From assembly GCA_041941365.1 (NCBI GenBank), contig JBGTQK010000008.1, forward strand, positions 1 to 64,000: 64,000 nucleotides of DNA, read 5' to 3'. This document shows, one piece after another, positions 9,136-17,841 of the stretch (the stretch's first letter is position 1; every line of letters starts with the position of its first letter). Origin of the DNA: UBA7434 sp041941365. Its GTDB lineage: Bacteria > Pseudomonadota > Gammaproteobacteria > Pseudomonadales > UBA7434. The position numbers and the translations under genes were made by a program. The notes under the pieces were generated by a model. The model searched no databases, was not told the origin of the DNA, and saw nothing but the letters and a program-made list of their open reading frames with translations.

Positions 9136-10125
9136 TTATTTGCTAAGTGTAAAACTTGAATCAATATAGCTATCTATATCTTGTGCTTCGGAGTAGGCCT
9201 CATATTTAACATTAAAGTCGTCAGAGATTTTTGATGAGCCATACAAGGAGGTAAAGCCTTCTCCTTTTTTCATAAAGGCCTTGGCTTCCTCTAATGTAAG
9301 GATTTTGGTTCCTTCTAATAAAGGCGCATAGGTTTTGGCGTCGAGTCCAACACGTGCAGCCATAATTTCTATAGCGTCAGGTCGAGTTTCAGGATCAAGT
9401 ATGTAAGCAACAACCTTGTACCAGACATCAACAATTTTAGCCCAGTCGTCTCGATTTTCGGCCAAACTGGAAGGATTAACAGCTAATACATCATATATGA
9501 GGCCAGGCTCATCTTTAGATGAATATATGCGTGTCGAGCCAGGCACTTGTGCCAGAGCCTGACCTGAATTAGGTTGCCAGGCAACAATAGCATCAACATC
9601 TCCGGAAGCAAGAACCTGTGGTGTTTCGTTAGTAGGAACGTTGACTAATTTAATATCAGATTCCTTTAAGCCTGCTTTTTCCAGGGCGTTAAGTAAAAGA
9701 AGATGGCCCACAAAACCAATTTCTACACCAACTTTTTTTCCTTTAAGCTCCTTGACTGATTTTATACCGGGCTTTGCCACGATCATATCATTGCCATTAC
9801 TATAATCGTTAAGCAGAATCATAATGCCTTTGCCGCCTGTAGCACCGGTTACCAGTGTATCTCCATTAGTCATTGTTACTGCATCAAGTTGTCCGGCAGC
9901 AAAAGCATCCATTGAAGCTACGTAGTCAAACCATTCAAACTTTACTTCAACACCTGCTTTTTTAAACCAGCCCTTTTCAATAGCAACTTCCCAGGCTACC
10001 CAGCCAGGCCAGTCACTATAACCAATTTTTAAAGGTTCAGCGGAAGCTGTATGCAAAGAAAAAAGAAAAAATAAAGAGATAAATGCTGTAGATAATTTTT
10101 TATAAAGATAAGAGTGAAGGTTCAT
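9136..10125 (-). CDS. Periplasmic substrate-binding protein, candidate guanidine/urea-type ligand
   Basis: Secreted solute-binding protein of 329 residues. Residues 1-29 are a signal peptide (basic start, hydrophobic core, cleavage likely after HTASA). The mature protein begins EPLKIGYSDWPGWVAWEVA, typical of the NitT/TauT (NMT1/SsuA-like) class. KELKGKKVGVEIG and the DAIVAWQPNSGQAL segment belong to the two lobes. It is the first gene after the guanidine-I riboswitch, preceded by a GAGGAAGC Shine-Dalgarno sequence 4 bases from the ATG. It should deliver its ligand to the permease and ATPase encoded next. Guanidine is the best guess from the leader RNA; urea or a related amide is possible. 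Confidence 0.9.
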   Translation of the reverse strand: MNLHSYLYKKLSTAFISLFFLFSLHTASAEPLKIGYSDWPGWVAWEVAIEKGWFKKAGVEVKFEWFDYVASMDAFAAGQLDAVTMTNGDTLVTGATGGKGIMILLNDYSNGNDMIVAKPGIKSVKELKGKKVGVEIGFVGHLLLLNALEKAGLKESDIKLVNVPTNETPQVLASGDVDAIVAWQPNSGQALAQVPGSTRIYSSKDEPGLIYDVLAVNPSSLAENRDDWAKIVDVWYKVVAYILDPETRPDAIEIMAARVGLDAKTYAPLLEGTKILTLEEAKAFMKKGEGFTSLYGSSKISDDFNVKYEAYSEAQDIDSYIDSSFTLSK

Positions 10126-10218
10126 AAGGCTTCCTCATTAGAGTTGATAAAGACCACAACGGCATGTTTAAACAATTTTTCAAGATAAAATACGAGAGAC
10201 AAAAGGCAAATACCATTT

Positions 10219-10366
10219 TCTCCCGGGCTTTTGTCCCGCCGTGTAACCTTCATAATGTATTTGCAATACATATTGTGAGGAAGGTCGACCGCTCTTGGAC
10301 CAGTCACTTTATTTGATTGTTATTACCATTTGTATAACAGTTCAAATTAAGCCGGAACCCTAGCGA
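10219..10366 (-). promoter_or_regulatory. Guanidine-I (ykkC) riboswitch
   Basis: Read on the minus strand, the leader contains the hallmark segments of the ykkC guanidine-I class in the correct order: CTAGGGTTCCGGC (10363-10351), then ACTGGTCCAAGAG, then ACACGGCGGGACAAAAGCCC followed directly by GGGAGA. The ACTGGTCCAAGAG element is near-perfect (consensus has G for the second A after CC). The aptamer ends about 95 bases before the ATG of the binding-protein gene. These motifs are too specific to be chance. Known members switch genes on when guanidine binds; the expression platform is not obvious to me, and I see no clear terminator between aptamer and start codon. Confidence 0.93.
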
Positions 10367-10369
10367 TAC

Positions 10370-10678
10370 TATTAAAAATAATTACTGGGCTGAAATCTGC
10401 ACTATTAAATTGTTACATAGATTAATAGTTTTGCCCCTTTTGTCTCACTATTTACCTTTCTACAAACAAAATCTATGCCAAACAAAAAAACAGCGAGTTA
10501 CAAGAGAAAGAATCCTTTTTTTGTATATAGACATCATTTATCGCATCTTTTGAGTGCGCTCTGCGTCCTGCATTGGTGCGTTAATGAGTGTGAACAAAAT
10601 GTTTTTTCTAAGCAAATTTATAGTTAAAAGAAAGTAATTCAACTATATCAATAACGTTAGATACTATATTTACGGATA
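10370..10678. other. Intergenic region upstream of the riboswitch
   Basis: About 310 AT-rich bases between the 5' end of the riboswitch and the 3' end of the response-regulator gene. It must hold the promoter of the guanidine operon (minus strand). I could not single out a convincing -35/-10 pair or a sigma-54 GG/GC pair on either strand, and there is no credible coding frame or strong hairpin. Confidence 0.5.
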
Positions 10679-11599
10679 TTAGTGTTTGATTGATCTGGAT
10701 AAGCTTAATGCATTGATAGCAATGCCTGCAGCAGCTGTACGGTTATCTACGTTCAGCTTTTTGAATATTTGTTCCAGGTGTTTATTGATTGTTCTTGGTT
10801 TAATTGAGAGGATAGTGGCGATATCCCAATTAGATTTGCCTTTGGATAACCAAAAAAGTACATCAGCTTCACGGCGAGTTATAGGTAGTTTATCTGCAAG
10901 ATCCTGAATATCTGACTCATCATTTGTTCCAACTAATCGAATAAGGTGTTGATTGCCTTGTTTATTCAGATAGAACGCAGTGATTTTTTCTTGCTGATTT
11001 TCAGAAAAACCATCCAGAAGTATTGAATCAGAAATAGATTTATTCCATATTTCATTAATGCCTCTGCTTAATATACGTGATAAATGATCAGGGTTTTCAG
11101 CATAGCTATTTAATAAGTCTTTTGCTGATTTTGTTGCCCAGCTTATTGTGCCGAGATTGTCTACGGACAGGATAGATTGCCCAGCTGAATCAAGTGCTGC
11201 CTTTACGCAAAGTAGGTTTCTTGCATTGTGAACATGGACCTTGATTCTTGCAGCTACTTCAGCTGTATTAATTGGTTTAATTACATAGTCTACAGCGCCG
11301 GCCTCAAGAGCTCTAACGATATTGTCTTTGTCGGTAAGGCCCGTCATAAATATGATGGGTAATTGCGGTGTAAGTTCTTTTATTCGCTTACAGGTTTCAA
11401 ATCCGTCCATTACGGGCATTACTGCATCAAGCAGAACAACATCAGGAGTAATGTGTTCAATAATACTCAGTGCCTGTTCACCGCCAAGCGAAACCAGAGC
11501 CGTCATACCTTCATTATTGAGAACAGAATTCAACATGCCCAGTGAGTCCGGTGAATCATCTACAATAAGTGCTGTAATAGGGTTATCAGGTTTTTTCAT
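10679..11599 (-). CDS. Response regulator, REC plus LuxR-type HTH
   Basis: DNA-binding response regulator, 306 residues from the ATG at 11599. The receiver domain (about 8-125) has the acidic pair DD (14-15), phospho-acceptor Asp58 in VVLLDAVMPVMDG, and the Lys in DYVIKPI. A middle PAS-like segment (about 140-230) follows. The C-terminal LuxR HTH (about 240-300) carries LPITRREADVLFWLSKGKSNWDIA and the recognition-helix region KPRTINKHLEQIF. An upstream in-frame ATG at 11701 was rejected because it would overlap the kinase gene by 92 bases. The start lies 10 bases after the kinase stop, so the pair is an operon. Expected partner is the hybrid kinase; expected targets are the flanking nitrogen genes, inferred from position. 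Confidence 0.9.
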   Translation of the reverse strand: MKKPDNPITALIVDDSPDSLGMLNSVLNNEGMTALVSLGGEQALSIIEHITPDVVLLDAVMPVMDGFETCKRIKELTPQLPIIFMTGLTDKDNIVRALEAGAVDYVIKPINTAEVAARIKVHVHNARNLLCVKAALDSAGQSILSVDNLGTISWATKSAKDLLNSYAENPDHLSRILSRGINEIWNKSISDSILLDGFSENQQEKITAFYLNKQGNQHLIRLVGTNDESDIQDLADKLPITRREADVLFWLSKGKSNWDIATILSIKPRTINKHLEQIFKKLNVDNRTAAAGIAINALSLSRSIKH

Positions 11600-11609
11600 T
11601 TTGATTAAT

Positions 11610-14600
11610 TTATTTCTCAAGATTCTCCAGGTATTCGAGAATTCCACCAAAGTTATAATGTTTGGCAAGTTCATGTAGGGCTTTAATATCTTCTTTTCCA
11701 ATCACAGAACAAAAATCATTATTTTCCAGTTCTTGTAGTAAGGCGGTCAGGTTACCTATTATTGCGTGTTTTTTTAATTCCTGGAGAATGTTTTCATATT
11801 CTTTATTCTCAATTGCTAAAAAAGATGTTTGTTTTGTATCATTAGAAGAAGTCGCTTGATTATTAGTGTTAAACGTAGTTTCTTTTACAGATGGACTATT
11901 TAATTTGGTTTCCTGGTGTGACCATTCCAACGTCAATAAATATCCGATTTTTTTCAATAATGTGTCTAGCTGGACAGGTTTTTCAAGGTAACCATCGTGA
12001 ATTTTATGGTCAGGTAATTCTGTATAAAATCCCCTGGCATTAGCAGAGAGAATTAATACTGGAATTGTTTTTTTAAACGCTTTTATTTTTTTTGCAACTT
12101 CCCAGCCAGACTCGGTACCTAAACGTATATCCAGTAAAACCAGATCGATATTGGAATCAAGTTGTTCAAAGCAGCTTTGTGAATTGCTTGCCAGGCTTAT
12201 ATTGAATTCAAGTGGCGATAGAAAATCATTCAATAATGTTAAATGGTCATTGTTATCATCCACTATTAGTATGGCTTTTCTATCACCTTTATAACCATTA
12301 ATTAAAGTTGTATTATCAGATTCGATATTTTTTTCGTGAGCAGGTGAGGCCTGAAGCAATAAAGTAAAAGTTGATCCATTACCCAATCTGCTTTCCACTT
12401 TTATGTCTGCGCCCATCATATCGGCTAGTTGACGAGATATAGCGAGACCTAGACCTGAACCTGGTATTTGCTGTTTTTCTGCTTCTACCAGGCGTTCAAA
12501 AGGACTAAAAATAGTATCCAGCTTTTCTTTTGGTATACCGAAGCCAGTGTCTTGAATAATAAAGCGAGCGACATGTCCTCGGTATTTTACAGCAAAGGTA
12601 ATGCCACCAGTTTCAGTAAATTTTATCGCGTTAGACAGCAGGTTTATCAGTATTTGTCGTAAACGTTTTTCATCAACTTTTATAACCTGCGGTAAATAGC
12701 TTTCTTTTTCATAGTTAAAATATAATCCTTTACTTGCTGCCTGGTGCTTAAACATTTTCGCTAATTGATCTAACAAACTGTGAAGGTTTACAAACTCATT
12801 TGTTAAATTGAGTTTACCTGCTTCAATTTTTGATATTTCCAGGAGTCCTTCAATCATAGTGGCAAGATGCTCCCCATTACGCTGCATAATGGAAAGAGAA
12901 TCTTTTTGTTTTTCGGAGACTTTTGTATCGTTTTTTAATAATTGAGCGTAACCAAGAATAACATTAATCGGTGTTCGTAGTTCATGACTTAATGAAGTGA
13001 CGTAATTACTCTTTGCCAGATTTGCAGAGTCAGCAGATTTTCTGGCTATATTAAGTTGTTGAAGAGTGTTTTTATGTGCCGAAACTTCATTTTTTAATTT
13101 TTTTGTTTGCATACTATTTTCAAGTAATGCAAGGCGAGTGCTTTTTTGAGCCAATACAAATAACCATACAATAACACCGACCAGTACCATCAGTAATACA
13201 AAGATAGTAATTAAAGTATGTTCAAGTGTCTTGGTTGATAATGTTTCAACTTCCTTTAAGGAAAGGACAGGTAAATAAAAGATACATGCGGTAATAATTG
13301 CAAGAGTAATAAACAAAAAAGCAAATTGACCTAGTGGACCATTAAATTGATTGTAGATTTTTTTTGGAAATACAGGTGAGAAAAAATCGTGGAGCTGGGC
13401 GTTGATATGTGCATTTGGGCGGCAACTGTTTTCGCATCTTGTTTCAAGAGCGCAACATAAAGAACATATTTTTCCATTGTGTGATGGACACATGCTCATA
13501 TCTTCTATATCAAAATAATTAAGGCATACGGTACATTGATGATTTTCTTTTTGTTGGTTATCCAGAGCAATAATCTTTAAGTCTGAAATTCTCCCATAAG
13601 GTATGTTGTCGTTAATTAAATAGTATTTACTTTTTGTTAATACAGCAATGAGAGGAACTGTCAAGAAAGGGAGAAAAAAAGCGATAAAGCCAGAGAGTGC
13701 TTGTGCAGTTTCCCCTAATATTCCTATGCTGGCTAACACTCCAAAGAAAGCTGCTGCAGTCATAGAACCTACACCAACCGGATTGATATCGTACAGATTA
13801 GAGCGTTTAAACTCGATGTGAGAAGGGCTTAATTTAAGCGGTTTGTTAATGATAAGATCGGCAACTATTGCGCCAAACCATGCCAGAACAAAAGCAGAGT
13901 AATGGTGTAACACTGTTTCTATAGCGCGATACACCCCAAGTTCCATCAGCATTAAAGCGATAGTAACGTTAAATAAAACCCAGACTACACGCCCTGGGTG
14001 ATGGTGAGTAAGTCTTGAAAAAAAGTTTGACCAGGCAAGAGAACCTGCATAGGCATTGGCAACATTGATTTTAATCTGACATAGAATAACGAAAACACCA
14101 GCAATAATTAATGATAGTGTCTCAGATGGAATGTAATGCCCAAAGGCACTGGAATACATCAGCGTGGGGTTGGTGGCATCTTCAAGGCTACTGCCTTGTT
14201 TAATAAGCAAAAATGCGAGAATTGCCCCTAAAATCAATTTCACTGAGCCAACAATGACCCAGCCAGGTCCTGCTGCAATAACAGCTGCCCACCATTTGAT
14301 GCGTTGTCCTTTTTTTTGCTCGGGAAGAAAGCGCAGAAAATCCACTTGTTCTCCAATTTGAGCCATCAGGGAAAAAATAACTGCTGTGGCAGATCCAAAA
14401 ATAATCCAGCTAAACTCACCACTTTCGTTAGGTTGGTTGCCTTGATATTCAAGCCATTCATTAATAATACCTGATGGATGTTGTGCAACGTATATGAAGG
14501 GTACTATCTGAAGTAGTATCCATACCGGTTGTGTGATTAACTGGAATTTCCCTATTCGCGAAATGCCATGGGTTACCAATGGTATTACAACAACAGCACT

Positions 14601-15077
14601 AATAATGTATCCAATCCAAAGTGGAATCCTGAATAATAATTCAAGTGCTGATGCCATCACTGCTGCTTCGAGTGCAAAAAAAATAAAGGTAAAAGAAGCA
14701 TATATTAAAGATGAAATGGTAGAGCCGATATAACCAAATCCTGCACCACGAGTGAGCAAATCAATATCCACAGAATATTTTGTCGCATAGTAGCTAATGG
14801 GCAGGCCGCTTAAAAAAAGCAGACTGCAAACAACAAAAATGGCCCACAGTGAATGGTAGACACCATAATTAATACAAATGGTTGCACCAAGAAGCTCCAG
14901 TACCAGAAACGAGCTGGTGCCAAGTGCTGTATTGGATATACGAGTGAAAGACCACCGTCTGGCTCGCCTTGCTGTGTGGCGTAAAGCGAAGTCTTCTAAT
15001 GTTTCATTAGCAACCCATTGATTGTATTCCCTTCTGGGGTTGGGAATAGAAGACTGATTGTTGATGCCAATTGTCAT
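11610..15077 (-). CDS. Hybrid histidine kinase fused to an NCS1-type transporter domain
   Basis: A 1155-residue membrane sensor. Residues about 1-500 are a multi-helix region resembling NCS1 purine/cytosine/allantoin permeases, opening with the soluble NPRREYNQWV stretch. Next is a cysteine-rich knuckle (about 510-560; CTVC, CSLCC, CENSC) that could hold zinc, then two helices (about 580-640) and a short coiled coil. The kinase core follows: H box SHELRTP with His698, N box LINLLSNAIKFT, and glycine boxes DTGFGIPKE and GSGLGLA. A receiver domain has Asp983 in LVLLDIRL, and a helical tail ends the protein. The architecture parallels CbrA-type sensors, where an SSS transporter is joined to a kinase. 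The ligand is unknown; its place between guanidine and urea operons suggests a small nitrogen compound. Confidence 0.92.
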   Translation of the reverse strand: MTIGINNQSSIPNPRREYNQWVANETLEDFALRHTARRARRWSFTRISNTALGTSSFLVLELLGATICINYGVYHSLWAIFVVCSLLFLSGLPISYYATKYSVDIDLLTRGAGFGYIGSTISSLIYASFTFIFFALEAAVMASALELLFRIPLWIGYIISAVVVIPLVTHGISRIGKFQLITQPVWILLQIVPFIYVAQHPSGIINEWLEYQGNQPNESGEFSWIIFGSATAVIFSLMAQIGEQVDFLRFLPEQKKGQRIKWWAAVIAAGPGWVIVGSVKLILGAILAFLLIKQGSSLEDATNPTLMYSSAFGHYIPSETLSLIIAGVFVILCQIKINVANAYAGSLAWSNFFSRLTHHHPGRVVWVLFNVTIALMLMELGVYRAIETVLHHYSAFVLAWFGAIVADLIINKPLKLSPSHIEFKRSNLYDINPVGVGSMTAAAFFGVLASIGILGETAQALSGFIAFFLPFLTVPLIAVLTKSKYYLINDNIPYGRISDLKIIALDNQQKENHQCTVCLNYFDIEDMSMCPSHNGKICSLCCALETRCENSCRPNAHINAQLHDFFSPVFPKKIYNQFNGPLGQFAFLFITLAIITACIFYLPVLSLKEVETLSTKTLEHTLITIFVLLMVLVGVIVWLFVLAQKSTRLALLENSMQTKKLKNEVSAHKNTLQQLNIARKSADSANLAKSNYVTSLSHELRTPINVILGYAQLLKNDTKVSEKQKDSLSIMQRNGEHLATMIEGLLEISKIEAGKLNLTNEFVNLHSLLDQLAKMFKHQAASKGLYFNYEKESYLPQVIKVDEKRLRQILINLLSNAIKFTETGGITFAVKYRGHVARFIIQDTGFGIPKEKLDTIFSPFERLVEAEKQQIPGSGLGLAISRQLADMMGADIKVESRLGNGSTFTLLLQASPAHEKNIESDNTTLINGYKGDRKAILIVDDNNDHLTLLNDFLSPLEFNISLASNSQSCFEQLDSNIDLVLLDIRLGTESGWEVAKKIKAFKKTIPVLILSANARGFYTELPDHKIHDGYLEKPVQLDTLLKKIGYLLTLEWSHQETKLNSPSVKETTFNTNNQATSSNDTKQTSFLAIENKEYENILQELKKHAIIGNLTALLQELENNDFCSVIGKEDIKALHELAKHYNFGGILEYLENLEK

Positions 15078-15400
15078 ATTTTTTCTTTGAGACTTTAAGT
15101 ATGAATACGAACCTTTTATGTCTTAACATGACTAATAAAGCACAAACCTTGCCAATAAAAATAGGGAAAAATACAAGCCAATACGTTAAATGACGTATTC
15201 GGTACCGCTTAACGGCCAGTTCTACGTTATCAGCAACTTAAGAATAATCCATCTCGTAATAGCGGATGGGTTTTTTAATTTAATTGAGTTGGTGGTAAAT
15301 AAACTATTTTTGAATTGCTTTCGTGCTTTCAAAAACATCACAAAACCCTGCTGCATTTCATATACCACTAACCTATGAATATTTGGGGTAGAAAATCATT
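15078..15400. promoter_or_regulatory. Divergent promoter region between sensor kinase and porin/urt genes
   Basis: This 323-base gap separates the divergent sensor-kinase and porin genes, so it must carry both promoters. A clear inverted repeat, AATACGT-N6-ACGTATT (15180-15186 and 15193-15199), has perfect 7-base arms and is a candidate operator. I found no convincing sigma-54 (GG-N10-GC) element and no clear -35/-10 pair. A GGGG ribosome-binding sequence lies just before the porin ATG. Confidence 0.6.
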
Positions 15401-16393
15401 ATGAATATTTTGAAAAAACAAATTGCACTAGCTGCTGGTATTGCTATGGCTTCGTCAGTTACACAAGCACAAATTGAGCTAGGAAATGGTTTAACTGTTA
15501 CTGGTTTTATTGATATGTCTTTTGTTTACACAGACGTCGATGGTTCTAGTGAAGGTGATGAGGTTTTTGCTATAGACCAGGTAGAAACAAACTTTTTATA
15601 TTCTGGAGCAGATGGCATTAGTGCCCAGGTTGATATTGAATATGGTGAAAGTAGTTCTGGTAGTGCAACCGATGAAGACGAGACTTTTGTTGAACAAGCC
15701 TTTATAACTAAGCAACTAACTGATCAGTTTAGTATAACTGGAGGACGTTTTCTAAGTTATTCAGGTTGGGAGACTGAAGAACCAACAGGTTTGTTTCAAT
15801 ATAGTAGTGTAGGTTATGCGCCTGTATTTTATGGTTATTATCAACAAGGTGTATCTGGTAAATTTGTTGCTAATGATATTGCAGCGTTTACATTATCTAT
15901 TGTTAACGATCTTTATGACCCAATTGATAATGTTACTGAAGGGTTAGCAGTAGAGCTTGGTGCTCACCTGACACCAGCAGAAGGGGTTACTGTTAAGGCT
16001 TTTTACTTGACAGAAGATGATAATGATTCGATCAATATATGGGGTTCATATGAAACAGGCCCTTTTACATTTGCAGCTGAATACAATACACGTGAACATG
16101 ATAATTTTGATTTTAGTACATCAACTGTTACTGACGGTACAGATTTTGAAGGTGATGGTTACTTATTATTGGCAAGCTATGCTCCAAGTGACTTTGGTAT
16201 TACTTTCCGATATGGCGGCTGGGAACTTGAGCAAGATGGTACTGCATTCCAGGAAGTGACAAATTTCACTATCGCACCTAGCTATGCATGCAGTGATAAT
16301 CTTTTGTTAGTTGCAGAGTATAAAACTGAATCTGAAGATATTTCGGATGTAGACACAGATACTTTTGCACTGGAAGCTTTATTTACATTCTAA
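15401..16393 (+). CDS. Outer-membrane porin-like beta-barrel protein
   Basis: Predicted outer-membrane protein of 330 residues. It has a signal peptide (1-23, cleavage after SVTQA) and then amphipathic alternating segments rich in Gly, Tyr, Asp and Thr (for example GLTVTGFIDMSFVYTD and GPFTFAAEYNTREHD). It ends in Phe (EALFTF), the usual signal for assembly by the Bam complex. It is the first gene of the urea locus, with a terminator hairpin behind it and urtA next. Position suggests it lets urea or another small nitrogen compound cross the outer membrane. No finer family is assigned. Confidence 0.85.
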   Translation: MNILKKQIALAAGIAMASSVTQAQIELGNGLTVTGFIDMSFVYTDVDGSSEGDEVFAIDQVETNFLYSGADGISAQVDIEYGESSSGSATDEDETFVEQAFITKQLTDQFSITGGRFLSYSGWETEEPTGLFQYSSVGYAPVFYGYYQQGVSGKFVANDIAAFTLSIVNDLYDPIDNVTEGLAVELGAHLTPAEGVTVKAFYLTEDDNDSINIWGSYETGPFTFAAEYNTREHDNFDFSTSTVTDGTDFEGDGYLLLASYAPSDFGITFRYGGWELEQDGTAFQEVTNFTIAPSYACSDNLLLVAEYKTESEDISDVDTDTFALEALFTF

Positions 16394-16403
16394 TTTTTAT
16401 TCT

Positions 16404-16433
16404 AAAGCTGTCGCTAAACAGGGGCAGCTTTTT
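16404..16433 (+). terminator. Terminator after the porin gene
   Basis: AAAGCTGTC (16404-16412) pairs with GGCAGCTTT (16423-16431) with one G-T pair and continues into a T-run. It ends the porin message before urtA or lets part of it through. Confidence 0.75.
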
Positions 16434-16463
16434 CATTTGTATCGAATTTTATAGGTGAATTCA

Positions 16464-17747
16464 ATGAAATTTAAAAAACTCTTAACAGCTACAGCAGCTA
16501 CAGTGTCTTTGGCGCTTTCTTCTGTTGTAATAGCTGCAGATACGATTAAAGTCGGTGTACTGCATTCTCTTTCTGGAACAATGGCTATTTCTGAAACTAC
16601 ATTAAAAGATACAGTTTTGATGATGGTTGAAGAGCAAAACAAAAAAGGTGGATTGTTAGGTAAAAAACTGGAAGCAGTAGTAGTTGACCCGGCATCCAAC
16701 TGGCCACTTTTTGCAGAAAAAACACGTGAGCTGTTAACTAAAGAAAAGGTGGATGTAATTTTTGGTTGCTGGACTTCAGTATCAAGAAAGTCAGTTCTCC
16801 CCGTTATTGAGGAATTAAATGGTTTACTTTTTTACCCTGTTCAGTATGAAGGTGAAGAGTCATCTAAAAATGTTTTCTACACAGGTGCTGCACCAAACCA
16901 ACAGGCTATTCCTGCCGTTGATTATTTAATGAATGAAATTGGTGTTAAACGTTGGGTACTTGCAGGTACGGATTACGTTTATCCTCGTACGACTAACAAA
17001 ATTCTTGAGGCTTACTTGAAAGCTAAAGGTGTTGCATCTAAAGATATTATGATTAATTACACGCCATTTGGTCATTCGGATTGGCAAGGTATTGTGTCTG
17101 ATATTAAGAAATTTGGTAGTGCCGGCAAACAAACAGCTGTTGTATCAACGATTAATGGTGATGCTAATGTGCCATTCTATAAAGAATTAGGTAATCAGGG
17201 TATATCAGCAGAAGATATTCCTGTTGTAGCATTTTCTGTAGGTGAAGAAGAATTATCTGGCCTGGATACAGCTCCATTGGTTGGCCACCTGGCTGCATGG
17301 AATTATTTTCAGAGTGTAGAAAGTGATGAGAATGAAGCGTTTATAAAACAATGGAAAAAATTCATTAAAGATAAGAAGCGCGTAACTAACGATCCAATGG
17401 AGGCTACTTATATCGGTTTCAATATGTGGGCACAGGCTGTTGAAAAAGCAGGTACAACAGATGTTGATGCTGTAGAGCAGGCTATTATTGGTGTGACGTC
17501 ACCAAACCTTACCGGTGGAATAGCGGTTATGAATAGAAACCATCACTTGTCAAAGCCGGTATTAATTGGTGAGATTCAGGCGGATGGTCAGTTCGAGGTT
17601 GTTTGGGAAACTGATGGTGTAGTACCAGGTGATGCCTGGTCTGACTTCTTACCTGGATCAAAAGACATTGTTGCTGATTGGGTTCCACCAATTAGATGTG
17701 GTAACTTCAATGCCAAAACAGCAAAGTGTTCTGGTCAAAACTTTTAA
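16464..17747 (+). CDS. urtA: Urea ABC transporter substrate-binding protein
   Basis: Periplasmic urea-binding protein of the branched-chain-amino-acid receptor fold, 427 residues from the ATG at 16464. AGGTGA (16453-16458) is placed 5 bases upstream; an in-frame GTG at 16455 lies inside that ribosome-binding site and was rejected. The signal peptide runs to SSVVIAA, and the mature protein starts DTIKVGVLHSLSGTMAISE, the usual UrtA N-terminus. FGCWTSVSRKSVLPV and LLFYPVQYEGEESS are characteristic of urea binders. It is the first of five urt genes, with a hairpin between it and urtB. Confidence 0.96.
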   Translation: MKFKKLLTATAATVSLALSSVVIAADTIKVGVLHSLSGTMAISETTLKDTVLMMVEEQNKKGGLLGKKLEAVVVDPASNWPLFAEKTRELLTKEKVDVIFGCWTSVSRKSVLPVIEELNGLLFYPVQYEGEESSKNVFYTGAAPNQQAIPAVDYLMNEIGVKRWVLAGTDYVYPRTTNKILEAYLKAKGVASKDIMINYTPFGHSDWQGIVSDIKKFGSAGKQTAVVSTINGDANVPFYKELGNQGISAEDIPVVAFSVGEEELSGLDTAPLVGHLAAWNYFQSVESDENEAFIKQWKKFIKDKKRVTNDPMEATYIGFNMWAQAVEKAGTTDVDAVEQAIIGVTSPNLTGGIAVMNRNHHLSKPVLIGEIQADGQFEVVWETDGVVPGDAWSDFLPGSKDIVADWVPPIRCGNFNAKTAKCSGQNF

Positions 17748-17757
17748 TCGCACTTCA

Positions 17758-17799
17758 AGCCTGAGCTTCTGACCTTTAGGTTGGACTCAGGCTCTTTTT
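17758..17799 (+). terminator. Intra-operon hairpin between urtA and urtB
   Basis: AGCCTGAG (17758-17765) pairs with CTCAGGCT (17786-17793); TCTTTTTG follows. The loop contains a second small inverted element (GACC TTTA GGTT). It lies in the 94-base urtA-urtB gap. As a leaky terminator or 3' stabilising hairpin it would give more urtA message than urtBCDE message, as is common for binding proteins. Confidence 0.75.
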
Positions 17800-17841
17800 G
17801 TATATGGTTTTTTATTCATTATTGTAGGGATTCAGGGGTTT

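Noticed and set aside
10122..10307. 61-codon open frame overlapping the guanidine-operon leader
   Set aside because: It runs through the conserved riboswitch core, and its sequence is explained by RNA structure. The binding-protein gene begins at 10125 with its own ribosome site.
15078..15400. Sigma-54/NtrC promoter before the urea locus
   Set aside because: Nitrogen genes made this likely, but I found no GG-N10-GC element with suitable flanks on either strand.
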